The position numbers and the translations under genes were made by a program. The notes beneath the pieces are model-generated. The model saw only the letters and a program-made list of their open reading frames with translations. It was not told the DNA's origin and did not search any database. From an uncultured Lachnospiraceae bacterium (GTDB lineage Bacteria; Bacillota; Clostridia; Lachnospirales; Lachnospiraceae): a stretch of DNA of 50,984 nucleotides. The stretch is taken from the NCBI GenBank assembly GCA_947593655.1, contig CANQDS010000007.1, positions 1 through 50,984 on the forward strand. Reading direction: 5' to 3'. Shown in pieces: positions 1 through 8,884 of the stretch. How positions within the stretch are numbered: the stretch's first letter is position 1; every line of letters begins with the position of its first letter.

Positions 1-503
1 CGTTCACTGGCTCGTATCTCCTGAATCTCGGAAACTAAATGGTCAAAATAGTCCTCGTCAAAGATTTGCCCGTTGATTAGCCTGTTCTTGTCCAGAACAT
101 ACCCTTGCTTAGTAAAAGTGTCCAGAACCTTTGTTGCCCATTGGCGGAACTGCGCCGCCCTGCCGGAGTTGATGCGATACCCTACGGCGATGATGGCGGA
201 CAGTGAGTAAAACTTGTATTGATAGGTTTTTCCGTTGTCTGCAACTTGTGCAAAATTTGCACAAGTTGCGCCTTCGTCCAATTCACCGTTCTCATAGATG
301 TGCTTCAAATGCTTCGTGACCACGCTTCTTTCCACATCGAAAAGCTGCCCAATCGCTTTTTGCGTAAGCCAGACATCATGATCCTGCACTCGAACCTCGA
401 CGCCTTCCTCATGGGCATCCTTTGTAAAAACAAGAAAGTCAACTGTACTGTTTCTAATTTGCAGCTTATTTCCGCCCGTTACGGTTTTACTATTCTCAGC
501 CAT
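1..503 (-). CDS. RhuM-family protein, C-terminus cut by window edge
   Basis: This minus-strand gene starts with an ATG at 503 and runs off the left edge, so only its first ~167 codons are visible. The N-terminus contains 'DVWLTQKAIGQLFDVERSV' followed by 'VTKHLKHIYENGEL', then 'YSLSAIIAVGYRINSGRAAQFRQWA' type residues split over the next ~60 positions. This pattern is typical of the RhuM (virulence RhuM/KilA-N-like) family, found in genomic islands and near restriction or toxin-antitoxin loci. A helix-turn-helix-like 'WLTQKAIGQLF' segment suggests nucleic-acid binding, but the biochemical role of the family is not established. It probably belongs to an accessory island that extends left of the window. 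Family assignment is from remembered sequence pattern; function is unknown. Confidence 0.75.
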   Translation of the reverse strand, partial: MAENSKTVTGGNKLQIRNSTVDFLVFTKDAHEEGVEVRVQDHDVWLTQKAIGQLFDVERSVVTKHLKHIYENGELDEGATCANFAQVADNGKTYQYKFYSLSAIIAVGYRINSGRAAQFRQWATKVLDTFTKQGYVLDKNRLINGQIFDEDYFDHLVSEIQEIRASE

Positions 504-836
504 TGTATATCATCCCTTTACCCACCAAGATCTTCGTCGTCCGGCTTTTTACTCATACAGAGCTGCCCATCATTCAATTTCACTGTACCGCCCCCAATGG
601 GAGCTTGTGCGTTCAAACAAATTTCTCATTCGCATTTCTCCCAATCGTCAATACCATATTTATCTAAAAGTTTTTTAGCTAACGCAATCTCACTACTTCT
701 CACGGTAAATCGTTTTCAACTACCGGCGGAATATTTTGAGCAAGACCTGTGTCCATGAAACCTCGCGGGAGAAGTTGCCAGTCTTTCCTTGTCTACCTGC
801 CAGATTTACGCCTGCGTGCCCGGACAGTTCTTTCAC
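504..836. other. Decayed coding sequence between the RhuM gene and the capsule locus
   Basis: No intact gene is seen here. On the minus strand, short open stretches remain, such as one ending 'KLNDGQLCMSKKPDDEDLGG' just upstream of the RhuM start and another reading 'IALAKKLLDKYGIDDWEKCE'. Stop codons and frame changes separate them. They look like fragments of one or more former genes in the same direction as the RhuM gene. I could not identify the ancestors. The stretch probably marks a recombination boundary at the distal end of the polysaccharide operon. Confidence 0.4.
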
Positions 837-1034
837 TCACATGGTTTGCTTCCTTAAAATAAGCAGAAAACTCTCTTTTTGCCCGCTGCATAACTCAAAT
901 TTCTTCTTTCCGGCAACAAAAATTCCGATGATCTGTTTTTTCGACATATACCTGCAATGCTCCGGTTGTTCGGCTGTACCTAAAGATTTAAATCCGCAGA
1001 TCTTTATCCGTTTTAAAAGATTTTTTTCTTTCAA
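837..1034 (-). CDS. Small hypothetical protein, probably a truncated gene
   Basis: A 65-codon frame starts at a TTG preceded by a strong GAAGGAG site with about seven bases of spacing. It lies 19 bases after the stop of the TagD-like gene, so it sits where the next operon gene would begin. The product starts MKEKNLLKRIKICGFKSLG and is lysine-rich, with no signal peptide or membrane segment. I do not recognise it. The ribosome-binding site and operon-like spacing argue that translation starts here. The short length and the debris just downstream suggest an originally longer gene whose 3' part was replaced. A chance open frame remains possible. Confidence 0.35.
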   Translation of the reverse strand: MKEKNLLKRIKICGFKSLGTAEQPEHCRYMSKKQIIGIFVAGKKKFELCSGQKESFLLILRKQTM

Positions 1035-1053
1035 TACGCTTCTCCTTCTACAT

Positions 1054-1485
1054 TTAATTTTGCATCTTCTTTTTTAAATATGTCGTAGAAATTCCTTTTG
1101 TATACGGTAGATACTCTATAGAAGCCCCCAGTTCTGCAAAATCCCTTTCGGTTTTTAAATATCTTTCAGACCCTTTCCAATCATCACCAGAAAATAATAC
1201 ATTAAAGTCAAATCTTTTTAGCGCCAACATTTTATTATCTGTTTCCTCAATTGACACCAGTTCAGCCTGATCTACACACTTTAACGCATTTAAAATTCGA
1301 ACTCGATCATTCTCCTCAACAACAGGCTCCGTATGTTTAATATTTCTGACATAATCATCGTTACACACTCCAACAATCAAATATTCACATTGCTCTTTAC
1401 AACGCTCTAAAAGGTTCAGATGACCAATATGAAACATATCAAAAACTCCACAAGTATACCCGATTTTATATTTCTTTTCACTCAT
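1054..1485 (-). CDS. tagD: Glycerol-3-phosphate cytidylyltransferase, TagD-like
   Basis: This 143-residue protein has the nucleotidyltransferase HxGH signature as HIGHLNLL (residues ~19-26), preceded by GVFDMFH. It also has a C-terminal KGISTT motif (~130), equivalent to the RTEGISTT motif of TagD. Family enzymes make CDP-glycerol from CTP and glycerol-3-phosphate in the cytosol, and the length matches TagD. It overlaps the upstream CDP-glycerol glycerophosphotransferase gene by 8 bases, so the two are probably translationally coupled and act in sequence: one makes CDP-glycerol, the other transfers glycerol phosphate. Here they sit at the distal end of a capsule-type operon rather than in a wall teichoic acid locus. 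A related substrate such as ribitol- or choline-phosphate cannot be excluded. Confidence 0.85.
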   Translation of the reverse strand: MSEKKYKIGYTCGVFDMFHIGHLNLLERCKEQCEYLIVGVCNDDYVRNIKHTEPVVEENDRVRILNALKCVDQAELVSIEETDNKMLALKRFDFNVLFSGDDWKGSERYLKTERDFAELGASIEYLPYTKGISTTYLKKKMQN

Positions 1486-2707
1486 TGCCTTTCATCTCCT
1501 TTTTTAATCCCATAAAATCTGCCAATCGTTTACAATTATTATTGTCATTGTATTTGTATATATAATCACGGATTGCCTTTCTTCTTTCACGATATGGATC
1601 GTTGCCTTCAATAACATCTAAAATAAATTTTTCCATGTCATCTATAGAATAAATTTTTTCGCCTGCTATCAATTGATCAACATCATCAACTACAAATCCT
1701 AATTTATAATCCACAGCATCTGCGAATACATAAGCAATAGGTTTATTCAACTGTAAAAATTCATACGCAATCCCTGAATAATCACTTATCATTGCATCCA
1801 CGCACGGCAGTAGTCTGTAGTTGTCCACATCTAATTTTTTTACATCATCACCAGTTAAAACAATGATATTCGATTTCGTTCTAATCTTTAATGATTCCAA
1901 ATCCTGCATAGGATGAATTTTTACAATAAGCAATACATCATTTAAATGAAGAAAAGCATTTAGTTCTTCAAATTGTTCTTCATTCTCAATTAACGGAATC
2001 CCCATGCTCTGCTCCGCACGACTATCATTTCTGTCTTCGCCTCCCCCCTTTCTAAATGTTGGCATCCAAAGAATAATTCGAGAATATTCTTTTTTCGTAA
2101 TCTTTTTGATTTCCTTTTGATCCGCATTTAACATAACATCATGTGCAGGATAACCAAGATAAACAAGCCTATCACTTGGGTATTCTAAAGAATACTGTCT
2201 TGCCTGTATCGGAGCATACTTTTCAGATTGAATCAATATATAATCCACACTATCTGGAATATTGATTTTTCCAATTACATTTTTCAAACCTCCTGCTCCA
2301 TGTGTTAAATAAAATACTACCTGTCCCTCTCTCTTATTTAAAATTGTTTCATTATCAGATGTAAAATATTTAGCCCTGCATATATAATAATCCTTTTTTA
2401 TACTTGGTTTAAATAATGGTACAAAATCTACATTCAAGGGTTTCTGCCTAGGTGCTTTCTCTGGATGTTTCAGCAACCAGACTATTTTATAATTTTTATT
2501 ATAGCCTTCATTTATTAAATATTCATAAAAAGCTCCTCCATTACAATCAAAATCATTATGGCTTTCTATCATGATAATTTCTTTCAATGGTTTTTTCTTT
2601 AATATAAATTTTAAAAAAATAAGCACATACTTATCAATTTGATAAACATAAATATCTTGCAGTGTTTTCTTAGCACCATCCTTTTTCAATTTTTCTATCA
2701 GTCTCAT
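1478..2707 (-). CDS. CDP-glycerol glycerophosphotransferase family protein
   Basis: This 409-residue protein resembles the catalytic half of TagB/TagF enzymes, which transfer glycerol phosphate from CDP-glycerol onto a lipid-linked glycan. Visible motifs are LTHGAGGLKN (~145, at the place of the family THG motif), WMPTFRKGG (~214), KIHPMQ (~263, the conserved histidine of the second lobe) and DYSGIAYEFLQLNKPIAYVF (~309-328). The start ATG has an AAGGGG site upstream. The gene lies between the flippase and the TagD-like gene. The inferred role is adding glycerol phosphate to the repeat unit or chain of the surface polymer made by this operon. A TagB-like primase role is less likely, because the rest of a teichoic acid locus is absent. 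Confidence 0.82.
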   Translation of the reverse strand: MRLIEKLKKDGAKKTLQDIYVYQIDKYVLIFLKFILKKKPLKEIIMIESHNDFDCNGGAFYEYLINEGYNKNYKIVWLLKHPEKAPRQKPLNVDFVPLFKPSIKKDYYICRAKYFTSDNETILNKREGQVVFYLTHGAGGLKNVIGKINIPDSVDYILIQSEKYAPIQARQYSLEYPSDRLVYLGYPAHDVMLNADQKEIKKITKKEYSRIILWMPTFRKGGGEDRNDSRAEQSMGIPLIENEEQFEELNAFLHLNDVLLIVKIHPMQDLESLKIRTKSNIIVLTGDDVKKLDVDNYRLLPCVDAMISDYSGIAYEFLQLNKPIAYVFADAVDYKLGFVVDDVDQLIAGEKIYSIDDMEKFILDVIEGNDPYRERRKAIRDYIYKYNDNNNCKRLADFMGLKKEMKGNE

Positions 2708-2762
2708 CTACTATTCCCCTTAAACTTTATTTATGATCTTATAATTTTCTACTTATATTTAT

Positions 2763-4187
2763 TTAACTTCTATTATTTCTATATGTCAGAATAGTCCCAG
2801 CCAAATGTATTATTTTCTTAATCATTGTAAAATTAAGCAGAAGAACTCCGGCAAAAATAATAATCTGCCAAAAGTAACAATGCTTATTCAAATGTTCCAG
2901 TACAACTTGTACGCAAATTAAAATATAAACAGAAATATGCTTAAAATAATTTACCTCCAATCTGACAATACTTCTAACACATAAAATGCGAATGGCCCAC
3001 ATTAGGAATAAGGCTACTGCCGTCGCAATAGATGCTCCCATCACACCAAATCTTGGGATTAATGTTATATTCATAATTGTATTGACAATTGCAGAAATTA
3101 CAGTCGTACTTGCCAATATGCTGCTCTTTTTAGATGCTGAAAACAAACTTCCAATAAAAGCCGTTAATGAATTAAACAATGTCCCTACAAGCAAAACCGA
3201 CGAATACTTCCATGCTTCAAAAAAATCCTTGGCATATAAAATCCGGGCAAGCGGAATATTCATCAAAATAATAAAAGAACATACTATACACATCGCACCA
3301 TTGTATATTTCATATGTCTGAGAAAAAAAGTGATCCTCATCATCCTTATCATATTCTTTAACTGCTGATAGTGTCCATGCCTGAGAAAACACCGTATAAA
3401 ATGTGGACAAAATAATCGGAATTTTATTTGCAACTGAATAAATACCATTTTCAGAACTTCCTATCATACCAGTAATAAAATAACGATCCAAACAACTGTT
3501 AATCCAAAGTGCGAGGCTATTAAAAACCAATGGAAAACAATATCTAATAAGAGCCCTTCTGACTTCTGCATTACAATGCGCCTTATAAATATCATTAAGG
3601 CTAAGTTTCGAACGTAGAAAACATGCTGCACTTCCAACTGCCGGTCCTATAATTGTTGATAATAAATAGCCTTTTAATCCCATATCTGTAATTAACAGAA
3701 GAATAACATTACTCAAAAGATAAGATCCCGATGAAATAACAGCAGTAAGCGCAACTCCAGCTACGTCATCAACGGCTCTTAAGTAATTTGAAAAAATCTG
3801 ATAAATTTCAGAAGCAATAAAATATAAAAATACAAATATAAAATACCATACCGGCCAATCAATCACATGAAACATTGTGATCAACACCATTCCAAAAGTC
3901 AAGACTGACAGACCTGTGAAAAAAACTCGAAATCCATAAGACAAAATTTCAATTGGATCATTCTTCTTATCCAATCCAAACAATAAAACGCCATCTGCTA
4001 CATTTAATGTAAACACAATAATCAGCAAAGATGTTGTTGTCGATAGTACATCAGCAATACCATAATCAGCAGTTGACAGTACATTTGTGTATAAAGGAAT
4101 CAGCAAAAATGAAAGAAATTTTGTTCCAAATGAACTAATGGCAAATAAAACAGTATTTTGTGTAAGCGACTTATATTTGCGGTTCAT
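2763..4187 (-). CDS. Polysaccharide repeat-unit flippase, Wzx-like
   Basis: This 474-residue integral membrane protein has about 12-14 hydrophobic segments spread along its length, and an N-terminus (NTVLFAISSFGTKFLSFLLIPLYTN) typical of the MOP/MATE-superfamily oligosaccharide flippases (Wzx). Such proteins move undecaprenyl-diphosphate-linked repeat units across the membrane for Wzy polymerisation. The start ATG follows an AGGA site. Neighbours are a GT4 glycosyltransferase upstream and the glycerophosphotransferase downstream, consistent with a Wzx/Wzy pathway. A second, unrelated-looking flippase lies at 13843, so this one probably serves only the 1-13.7 kb operon. Confidence 0.85.
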   Translation of the reverse strand: MNRKYKSLTQNTVLFAISSFGTKFLSFLLIPLYTNVLSTADYGIADVLSTTTSLLIIVFTLNVADGVLLFGLDKKNDPIEILSYGFRVFFTGLSVLTFGMVLITMFHVIDWPVWYFIFVFLYFIASEIYQIFSNYLRAVDDVAGVALTAVISSGSYLLSNVILLLITDMGLKGYLLSTIIGPAVGSAACFLRSKLSLNDIYKAHCNAEVRRALIRYCFPLVFNSLALWINSCLDRYFITGMIGSSENGIYSVANKIPIILSTFYTVFSQAWTLSAVKEYDKDDEDHFFSQTYEIYNGAMCIVCSFIILMNIPLARILYAKDFFEAWKYSSVLLVGTLFNSLTAFIGSLFSASKKSSILASTTVISAIVNTIMNITLIPRFGVMGASIATAVALFLMWAIRILCVRSIVRLEVNYFKHISVYILICVQVVLEHLNKHCYFWQIIIFAGVLLLNFTMIKKIIHLAGTILTYRNNRS

Positions 4188-4229
4188 ATTCCTACATTTC
4201 CCCTTCTCATATAAATATCCATAATATTT

Positions 4230-5438
4230 CTAACTTTTTGCTATAACAGTATTATCTATGTCTTCAAAAATTGATGCAATCATTTTCTCCAATTCCATTT
4301 TAATCTGAATCGGCAGAAATGCCTGTGCCCGCTCTGCACCTACATTTTTCATCTGTTGATAAACTTCTTCATTTTTATACATTAAATAAACAGCTTCTCC
4401 AAAACTTTTCCAATCCCCAACCGGCACAATCTTTCCATATTTTCCTTTCTGCAAAATTTCCGGCACCCCTGGTCTGCTGTCAGTAGATACAATTGGTAAA
4501 CGGTAAAAAAGTGCTTCGATTAATGTTGTTGGAAGTCCTTCGGCAGGACTGGAATGTACAAACAAATATGCGGCTTTATAATAATTCTGCACATCATCAC
4601 AATTCCCTGCAAAAATAACCTGATCTGCCAATCCGTGTTCATTCACATATTGTTCTAACTCATCACGCATACTTCCATCCCCAACAAGTAATAACTTCTC
4701 CGAAAAACGGTATGTCCCGATTAAATACTCTAACGCCCTGATCAACATTCGCTGATCTTTGTCCGGTGCAAGTCTTCCTACCATTAATAAAAATTTACCA
4801 TACTGTTGCTGTAGTTTTTCTACCATGGCCCAATCAATTTTTCGTTCACTGATAAAAGACGGATTATATATTTTATGAATATTTAATTTAAGCTGTCTGT
4901 TTCGTAAAAGAACTTCTCCTTGATAATCATCACTAAGAACCACTAAATTTTGAATTTTCTGATATAAATTCAAAAAGCCATCAGAAATAAGTGCATAATC
5001 CATAATACTGCCATGAAGCCAGCACATCTTTTTTCTAGCACGGACAAACCCATATTTTACAAATGTTAAATCATTAAAATGCCCGGAAAATGCAATTGCC
5101 AAATCATACTGCTCCCTTAATATATGTTTTCTTCTGCAAAACAGCTTATATACAATATTTGCTACATGAAGCACACTATATACGATTGGATATGCAAACT
5201 TAAACAATATTCCCCGTTTGATCAACTGCGCATACTGCTCTGGTGCAAACTTTCTTGGATACCGACATTGTACAATCCTACATTCTTTTGTAAAATCCAC
5301 CTCCATTTGTTTCAATTGAGGAACCAAATTTATGATAACAATTTCATGATCAAGTTCCTGTAGTAATCTTGCATAATCAGCACCAACTCTTTCTATTCCA
5401 CCAGTCTGCAAGCCGTCAAAAACCATTACAATCTTCAT
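4230..5438 (-). CDS. Glycosyltransferase family 4
   Basis: The start is placed at the ATG at 5438, which follows an AGAGGAG site; a TTG 15 bases upstream is in frame but lacks a site. The 402-residue product begins MKIVMVFDGLQTGGIERVG, the N-terminal donor/acceptor loop typical of GT4 enzymes. It continues with LLMVGRLAPDKDQRMLI (~235) and a C-terminal EGLPTTLIEALFYRLPIV stretch (~320), which carries the E-x7-E-type nucleotide-sugar site of the GT-B fold. It probably adds one sugar of the repeat unit at the cytoplasmic face. Sugar and linkage cannot be read from sequence. It is separated by 19 bases from the next upstream GT4 gene. Confidence 0.85.
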   Translation of the reverse strand: MKIVMVFDGLQTGGIERVGADYARLLQELDHEIVIINLVPQLKQMEVDFTKECRIVQCRYPRKFAPEQYAQLIKRGILFKFAYPIVYSVLHVANIVYKLFCRRKHILREQYDLAIAFSGHFNDLTFVKYGFVRARKKMCWLHGSIMDYALISDGFLNLYQKIQNLVVLSDDYQGEVLLRNRQLKLNIHKIYNPSFISERKIDWAMVEKLQQQYGKFLLMVGRLAPDKDQRMLIRALEYLIGTYRFSEKLLLVGDGSMRDELEQYVNEHGLADQVIFAGNCDDVQNYYKAAYLFVHSSPAEGLPTTLIEALFYRLPIVSTDSRPGVPEILQKGKYGKIVPVGDWKSFGEAVYLMYKNEEVYQQMKNVGAERAQAFLPIQIKMELEKMIASIFEDIDNTVIAKS

Positions 5439-5457
5439 AAATTCTCCTCTCAAGATT

Positions 5458-6573
5458 TTAAAATTGCTTCTGGTAATAGATTTCCAGCATTCTTTTCGCT
5501 GTTTCTACCATACTATATCCTGCAGCAGATACCTCTTCAAATATCCGCTCCCTGCATCGATTTTTGCAGTCAAATGCAGCCTTTTGTACTTGCTCCGCCC
5601 ATATATCTGGATTTTCATTCAAATTAAGCCGATAAACGCATTCTGTAACATCAACCTCTTTTGGAATCACATCAGAAATCACACAGGAAACGCCTGAACA
5701 CTGTGCTTCTATCAACGAAATCCCCAATCCTTCAAACCTTGATGGAAACAAAAAGACATCAAACGCCTGCAGGAAATAATCAACATCACTTCTTACTCCC
5801 AAAAATACCACATGATCAAGAAGCTGATACTTATCCACCATCGCCTTGATTTCATCCATTAGTTCACCATTTCCAACAAAAACTAACCTGCTCTCTGGAC
5901 ATATTTCCAAAAATTTTCTATAAATTTCTATAATAAATGCATGATTTTTTGGATATGCAAACCGCCCTACATGCCCAATAACCAAATCATTTTCCCAACC
6001 ATTATCTATTCTTATTTTATCACGTTTTTGAGCGTTAAAGCGATACTGTTCAATATTCACTCCATTACGAATAATCTCAAACTTTCCTTTCTCTCCAAAC
6101 AGCCACCGCCCCGCCTCTTCAGAACAAGCAAGCCCATAAATTCCCAAATGGTTCAAAAATCCGCGAAAAAACATATGTGCATTTCTATGATATTCAGCAC
6201 TCATACTATGCGAATGCACAATAACATTTGGAATTCCCGCCAGTTTAGCCGCCAAGGCATCTCGAAAGGCATCCAATGCATGATGTGTATGAATATGAAA
6301 AAAACTATATTGGTCTTTTAATACATGAAGATATTTGTACAATCTAAAAAAATTATCAATATGTTTAAATTTGCTCTGTTGTCTGCTCAATTCTATATGA
6401 CAAATTTTCCCGCCTAATGACCGAATTTCTTCATCATAATCGCCACATTCTGGCAGAGTGCATAAAAAATCAAAAGATACTTTTTCCCGATCAATCGTTC
6501 GAAAAAGATTCATCAAAAAGGTTTCCTGACCAGCTCTATTCATAATTGACACAAAATGCAACACCCTAACCAT
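5458..6573 (-). CDS. Glycosyltransferase family 4, EpsF-like
   Basis: This 371-residue protein begins VRVLHFVSIMNRAGQETFLMN, a form typical of EpsF/CapM-like GT4 enzymes. It has a histidine-rich acceptor-side loop (FFHIHTHHALDAF, ~97), VIGHVGRFAYPKNH (~198) and a late EGLGISLIEAQCSGVS segment (~283) that forms the donor-sugar phosphate site. It should act in the cytoplasm at the membrane, adding a sugar to the lipid-linked repeat unit. The start ATG follows AGAGGGAG. It lies between a putative sulfotransferase gene and another GT4 gene in the same operon. Sugar specificity is unknown. Confidence 0.85.
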   Translation of the reverse strand: MVRVLHFVSIMNRAGQETFLMNLFRTIDREKVSFDFLCTLPECGDYDEEIRSLGGKICHIELSRQQSKFKHIDNFFRLYKYLHVLKDQYSFFHIHTHHALDAFRDALAAKLAGIPNVIVHSHSMSAEYHRNAHMFFRGFLNHLGIYGLACSEEAGRWLFGEKGKFEIIRNGVNIEQYRFNAQKRDKIRIDNGWENDLVIGHVGRFAYPKNHAFIIEIYRKFLEICPESRLVFVGNGELMDEIKAMVDKYQLLDHVVFLGVRSDVDYFLQAFDVFLFPSRFEGLGISLIEAQCSGVSCVISDVIPKEVDVTECVYRLNLNENPDIWAEQVQKAAFDCKNRCRERIFEEVSAAGYSMVETAKRMLEIYYQKQF

Positions 6574-6637
6574 ATATTTCTCCCTCTATGAAATCTATTC
6601 ACTAATACGCTCTAATACATGAATAAATCTACCATTT

Positions 6638-7654
6638 TCATTTCCCATTCTTGGGGAAATCATATAAGAAATCCGATAATTGCTCCTCGATATATGCAAT
6701 CTCTTTCTGATCACAAGGAATTTTTTCCCATGTTTTTGTATTTCTAATTGATTGTTCCGGGTTAAATATCTGTTTGTTCATTTTATGATCTTTTTCGTTC
6801 AAACCAAGCCAATCGCAAAGGCGCTGAACAACCTTATCATAATGGTATATCATATCCTCGAATTGTATCAAACAGATCTGTTCAGAATTCAAGTTTTCTC
6901 TAGATCGATGTTCTCGTGTATAGCGAAACCATTTACAATACGTTTCTACATCTGACGGAATCACACCATCTTTCCAAACATACTTCTCTAACACGAAAAT
7001 ATCTCTTGGATCCCGATCCACCACAAATACCTTAATATCATTAAAATAACGTAAATAACGTTGTAAATTAGTTGGAGGGACAATTTGATCTACCATAATA
7101 ACCTTCTTGTCTCCGCATGCCGACAAAAACAATGACTCGATATAATTTCTTGTCACTTCTAAAAAACGTTCTTCCGTTGGATGAGAACAATATGTGATTT
7201 CTTTTTTCATATTATTGACGGTACGTTCCGGATTATTTTTCCAAATTGTTTTATGCAGAATTTTATTTAAAATTCTTTTGCGAAAATAGAAAAAAGATCC
7301 CCTGTCATATAAATCATACTGCCACCAACCATGAAAGGTAAAATCGGTCAACTCATTAATATAATTATACGAAATTGTTTTCCATTTTCCATGAAAAAAG
7401 GCTTCATACTTTTTTCCAAATAAATTTCCAGAGTAAAAATCAACAAGACGTTTATATCTTTTTAATGCATGACCGGAGTTATGGCGGTTAAAATTTTCTA
7501 CTAACTGAAATTCTAAATCTGATATTCCATCCGGATCCTGTACAAACCGAAATTCTTCATCAGTAAATGAATATACACTCCCGTACTCTGATATTAAATC
7601 CGTAATCGCACTGGATCCACTTCCATAATAACTAGCACATGTAATTATTCTCAT
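6638..7654 (-). CDS. Putative sulfotransferase of the capsule operon
   Basis: The start is set at the ATG at 7654, preceded by AAAGGAAAG with seven bases of spacing; an upstream in-frame TTG lacks a site. The 338-residue product begins MRIITCASYYGSGSSAITDL. The glycine/serine loop sits at the very N-terminus, where sulfotransferases keep their 5'-phosphosulfate-binding loop. A second motif, VFVVDRDPRDIFVLEKYVW (~225), matches the 3'-phosphate-binding R-D-P-R-D element of PAPS-dependent sulfotransferases. No membrane segment is evident. The inferred role is sulfation of a sugar in the surface polymer, or of another cell-surface target. PAPS synthesis genes are not in the window. A kinase or other P-loop role cannot be excluded. 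Confidence 0.65.
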   Translation of the reverse strand: MRIITCASYYGSGSSAITDLISEYGSVYSFTDEEFRFVQDPDGISDLEFQLVENFNRHNSGHALKRYKRLVDFYSGNLFGKKYEAFFHGKWKTISYNYINELTDFTFHGWWQYDLYDRGSFFYFRKRILNKILHKTIWKNNPERTVNNMKKEITYCSHPTEERFLEVTRNYIESLFLSACGDKKVIMVDQIVPPTNLQRYLRYFNDIKVFVVDRDPRDIFVLEKYVWKDGVIPSDVETYCKWFRYTREHRSRENLNSEQICLIQFEDMIYHYDKVVQRLCDWLGLNEKDHKMNKQIFNPEQSIRNTKTWEKIPCDQKEIAYIEEQLSDFLYDFPKNGK

Positions 7655-7716
7655 ACTAATACTTTCCTTTACAATAAACAATTTTTATCAGTTTCTGATA
7701 CTTTTGAAATTTTATA

Positions 7717-8862
7717 TCATAGCACCAGCCCAAAACAAGTCTGATACGGCATAAGCCCTTCAGATTCATAATAACCGTTCAAATAAATCTGAAATCGGAG
7801 CAATACATAAATAATCACTATGCATCTGGCAACAACAAATAATTTTGGAGATGACTGTCGAATAATCTGAAGCGATACACCCAAAAAAAGAATAATTGGT
7901 ACAGTGTATACATCCATTCTTCCAAAGATTTCAACCACATATGCTAACATTCTAAGAAAAGCCCCTAATAAAACCCATACAAATGAAACCTCGAACAAAC
8001 GTCTTTGATATTCCTTTACCATAATTTCTTTCATTACCAGTCTCACAATAAAATATATCAAGATAAGCGGAACATAATAATACACAACCTCCATACCAAA
8101 ATCCAGTTCCGTTGAAACACTATAAATACTGTATCTTCCTCGCATAAGCAGTTCCAATTGGTGGCGTGAAACAATTAATGCTCCAAGAACTGCCGTTAAC
8201 CCAACCCCTATTACTTTTTTGTTTATTTGAAATCCCATAAAAACACAGGGCAAAATCATAACAATAGATGTAATATGAAAAAGAGTAGCAATAAAGACCA
8301 AACATATGGACAGTACGTATTTCTTTTCTATTATTGCACTAAAAGACAGCAGACAAAAACTTACTGCGATAAAAATACGAATCGGCGACAAGCTTTTGAA
8401 AAAAAATATTGCCGTATATGCTAAAATTGTAATCGGAACATCCACATATTCACGATACTTTTGAATCACATAATAAACTGGAATAATCGTAATCATCGCT
8501 ACCACGAATAAGAAAACTGAATAATTGGTAGTTAGATTTCTTATGAGAACACATAATAAAATGTATCCCTTTTCCAATGTCCAATCATGAATATCCGCAA
8601 CACTTGTAGCAGTATCAAAATTTAATCGATATCCCCCTACAACGTCTGTTCCGCATATTGATAATCCTTTAACCAATAGCAGCAAAAACATTGGAAGTGC
8701 AATCTGAATCCGGTTTACCGCTTCTCTATGTTCCACCCATTGAAACTTTACTCCAGAAAATATACACGCACTTGCAAAACAAACACCTATTACCAGCAGA
8801 TAAAATACATACGTCGTCATGGACCATGCTTCTGTGCCCATTCCTCCAAATATTAGATCCAT
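7717..8862 (-). CDS. EpsG-family polysaccharide polymerase, Wzy-like
   Basis: The start is placed at the ATG at 8862, which follows AAAGGAG; the longer frame upstream has no site. The 381-residue protein is almost entirely hydrophobic, with roughly ten membrane segments. It contains the FKSLSPIRIFIAVSFCLLSF region (~160-180) and an early GGYRLNFDTA loop, which resemble EpsG/Wzy-like O-antigen polymerases. It probably links flipped repeat units on the outer face of the membrane. It is the only polymerase candidate of this operon and lies between a GT2 gene and the sulfotransferase gene. Sequence conservation in this class is low, so the call rests on topology, the R-I-F-I-A-x-S region and context. 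Confidence 0.75.
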   Translation of the reverse strand: MDLIFGGMGTEAWSMTTYVFYLLVIGVCFASACIFSGVKFQWVEHREAVNRIQIALPMFLLLLVKGLSICGTDVVGGYRLNFDTATSVADIHDWTLEKGYILLCVLIRNLTTNYSVFLFVVAMITIIPVYYVIQKYREYVDVPITILAYTAIFFFKSLSPIRIFIAVSFCLLSFSAIIEKKYVLSICLVFIATLFHITSIVMILPCVFMGFQINKKVIGVGLTAVLGALIVSRHQLELLMRGRYSIYSVSTELDFGMEVVYYYVPLILIYFIVRLVMKEIMVKEYQRRLFEVSFVWVLLGAFLRMLAYVVEIFGRMDVYTVPIILFLGVSLQIIRQSSPKLFVVARCIVIIYVLLRFQIYLNGYYESEGLMPYQTCFGLVL

Positions 8863-8884
8863 GATCGTCACTCCTTTCCACGTA

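Noticed and set aside
740-836. Minus-strand phrase VKELSGHAGVN as a tyrosine-recombinase active-site remnant
   Set aside because: Similar to the L-x-E-L-x-G-H pattern, but no flanking recombinase motifs (R-H-x-x-R neighbourhood or catalytic Tyr) could be read, so it is probably chance.
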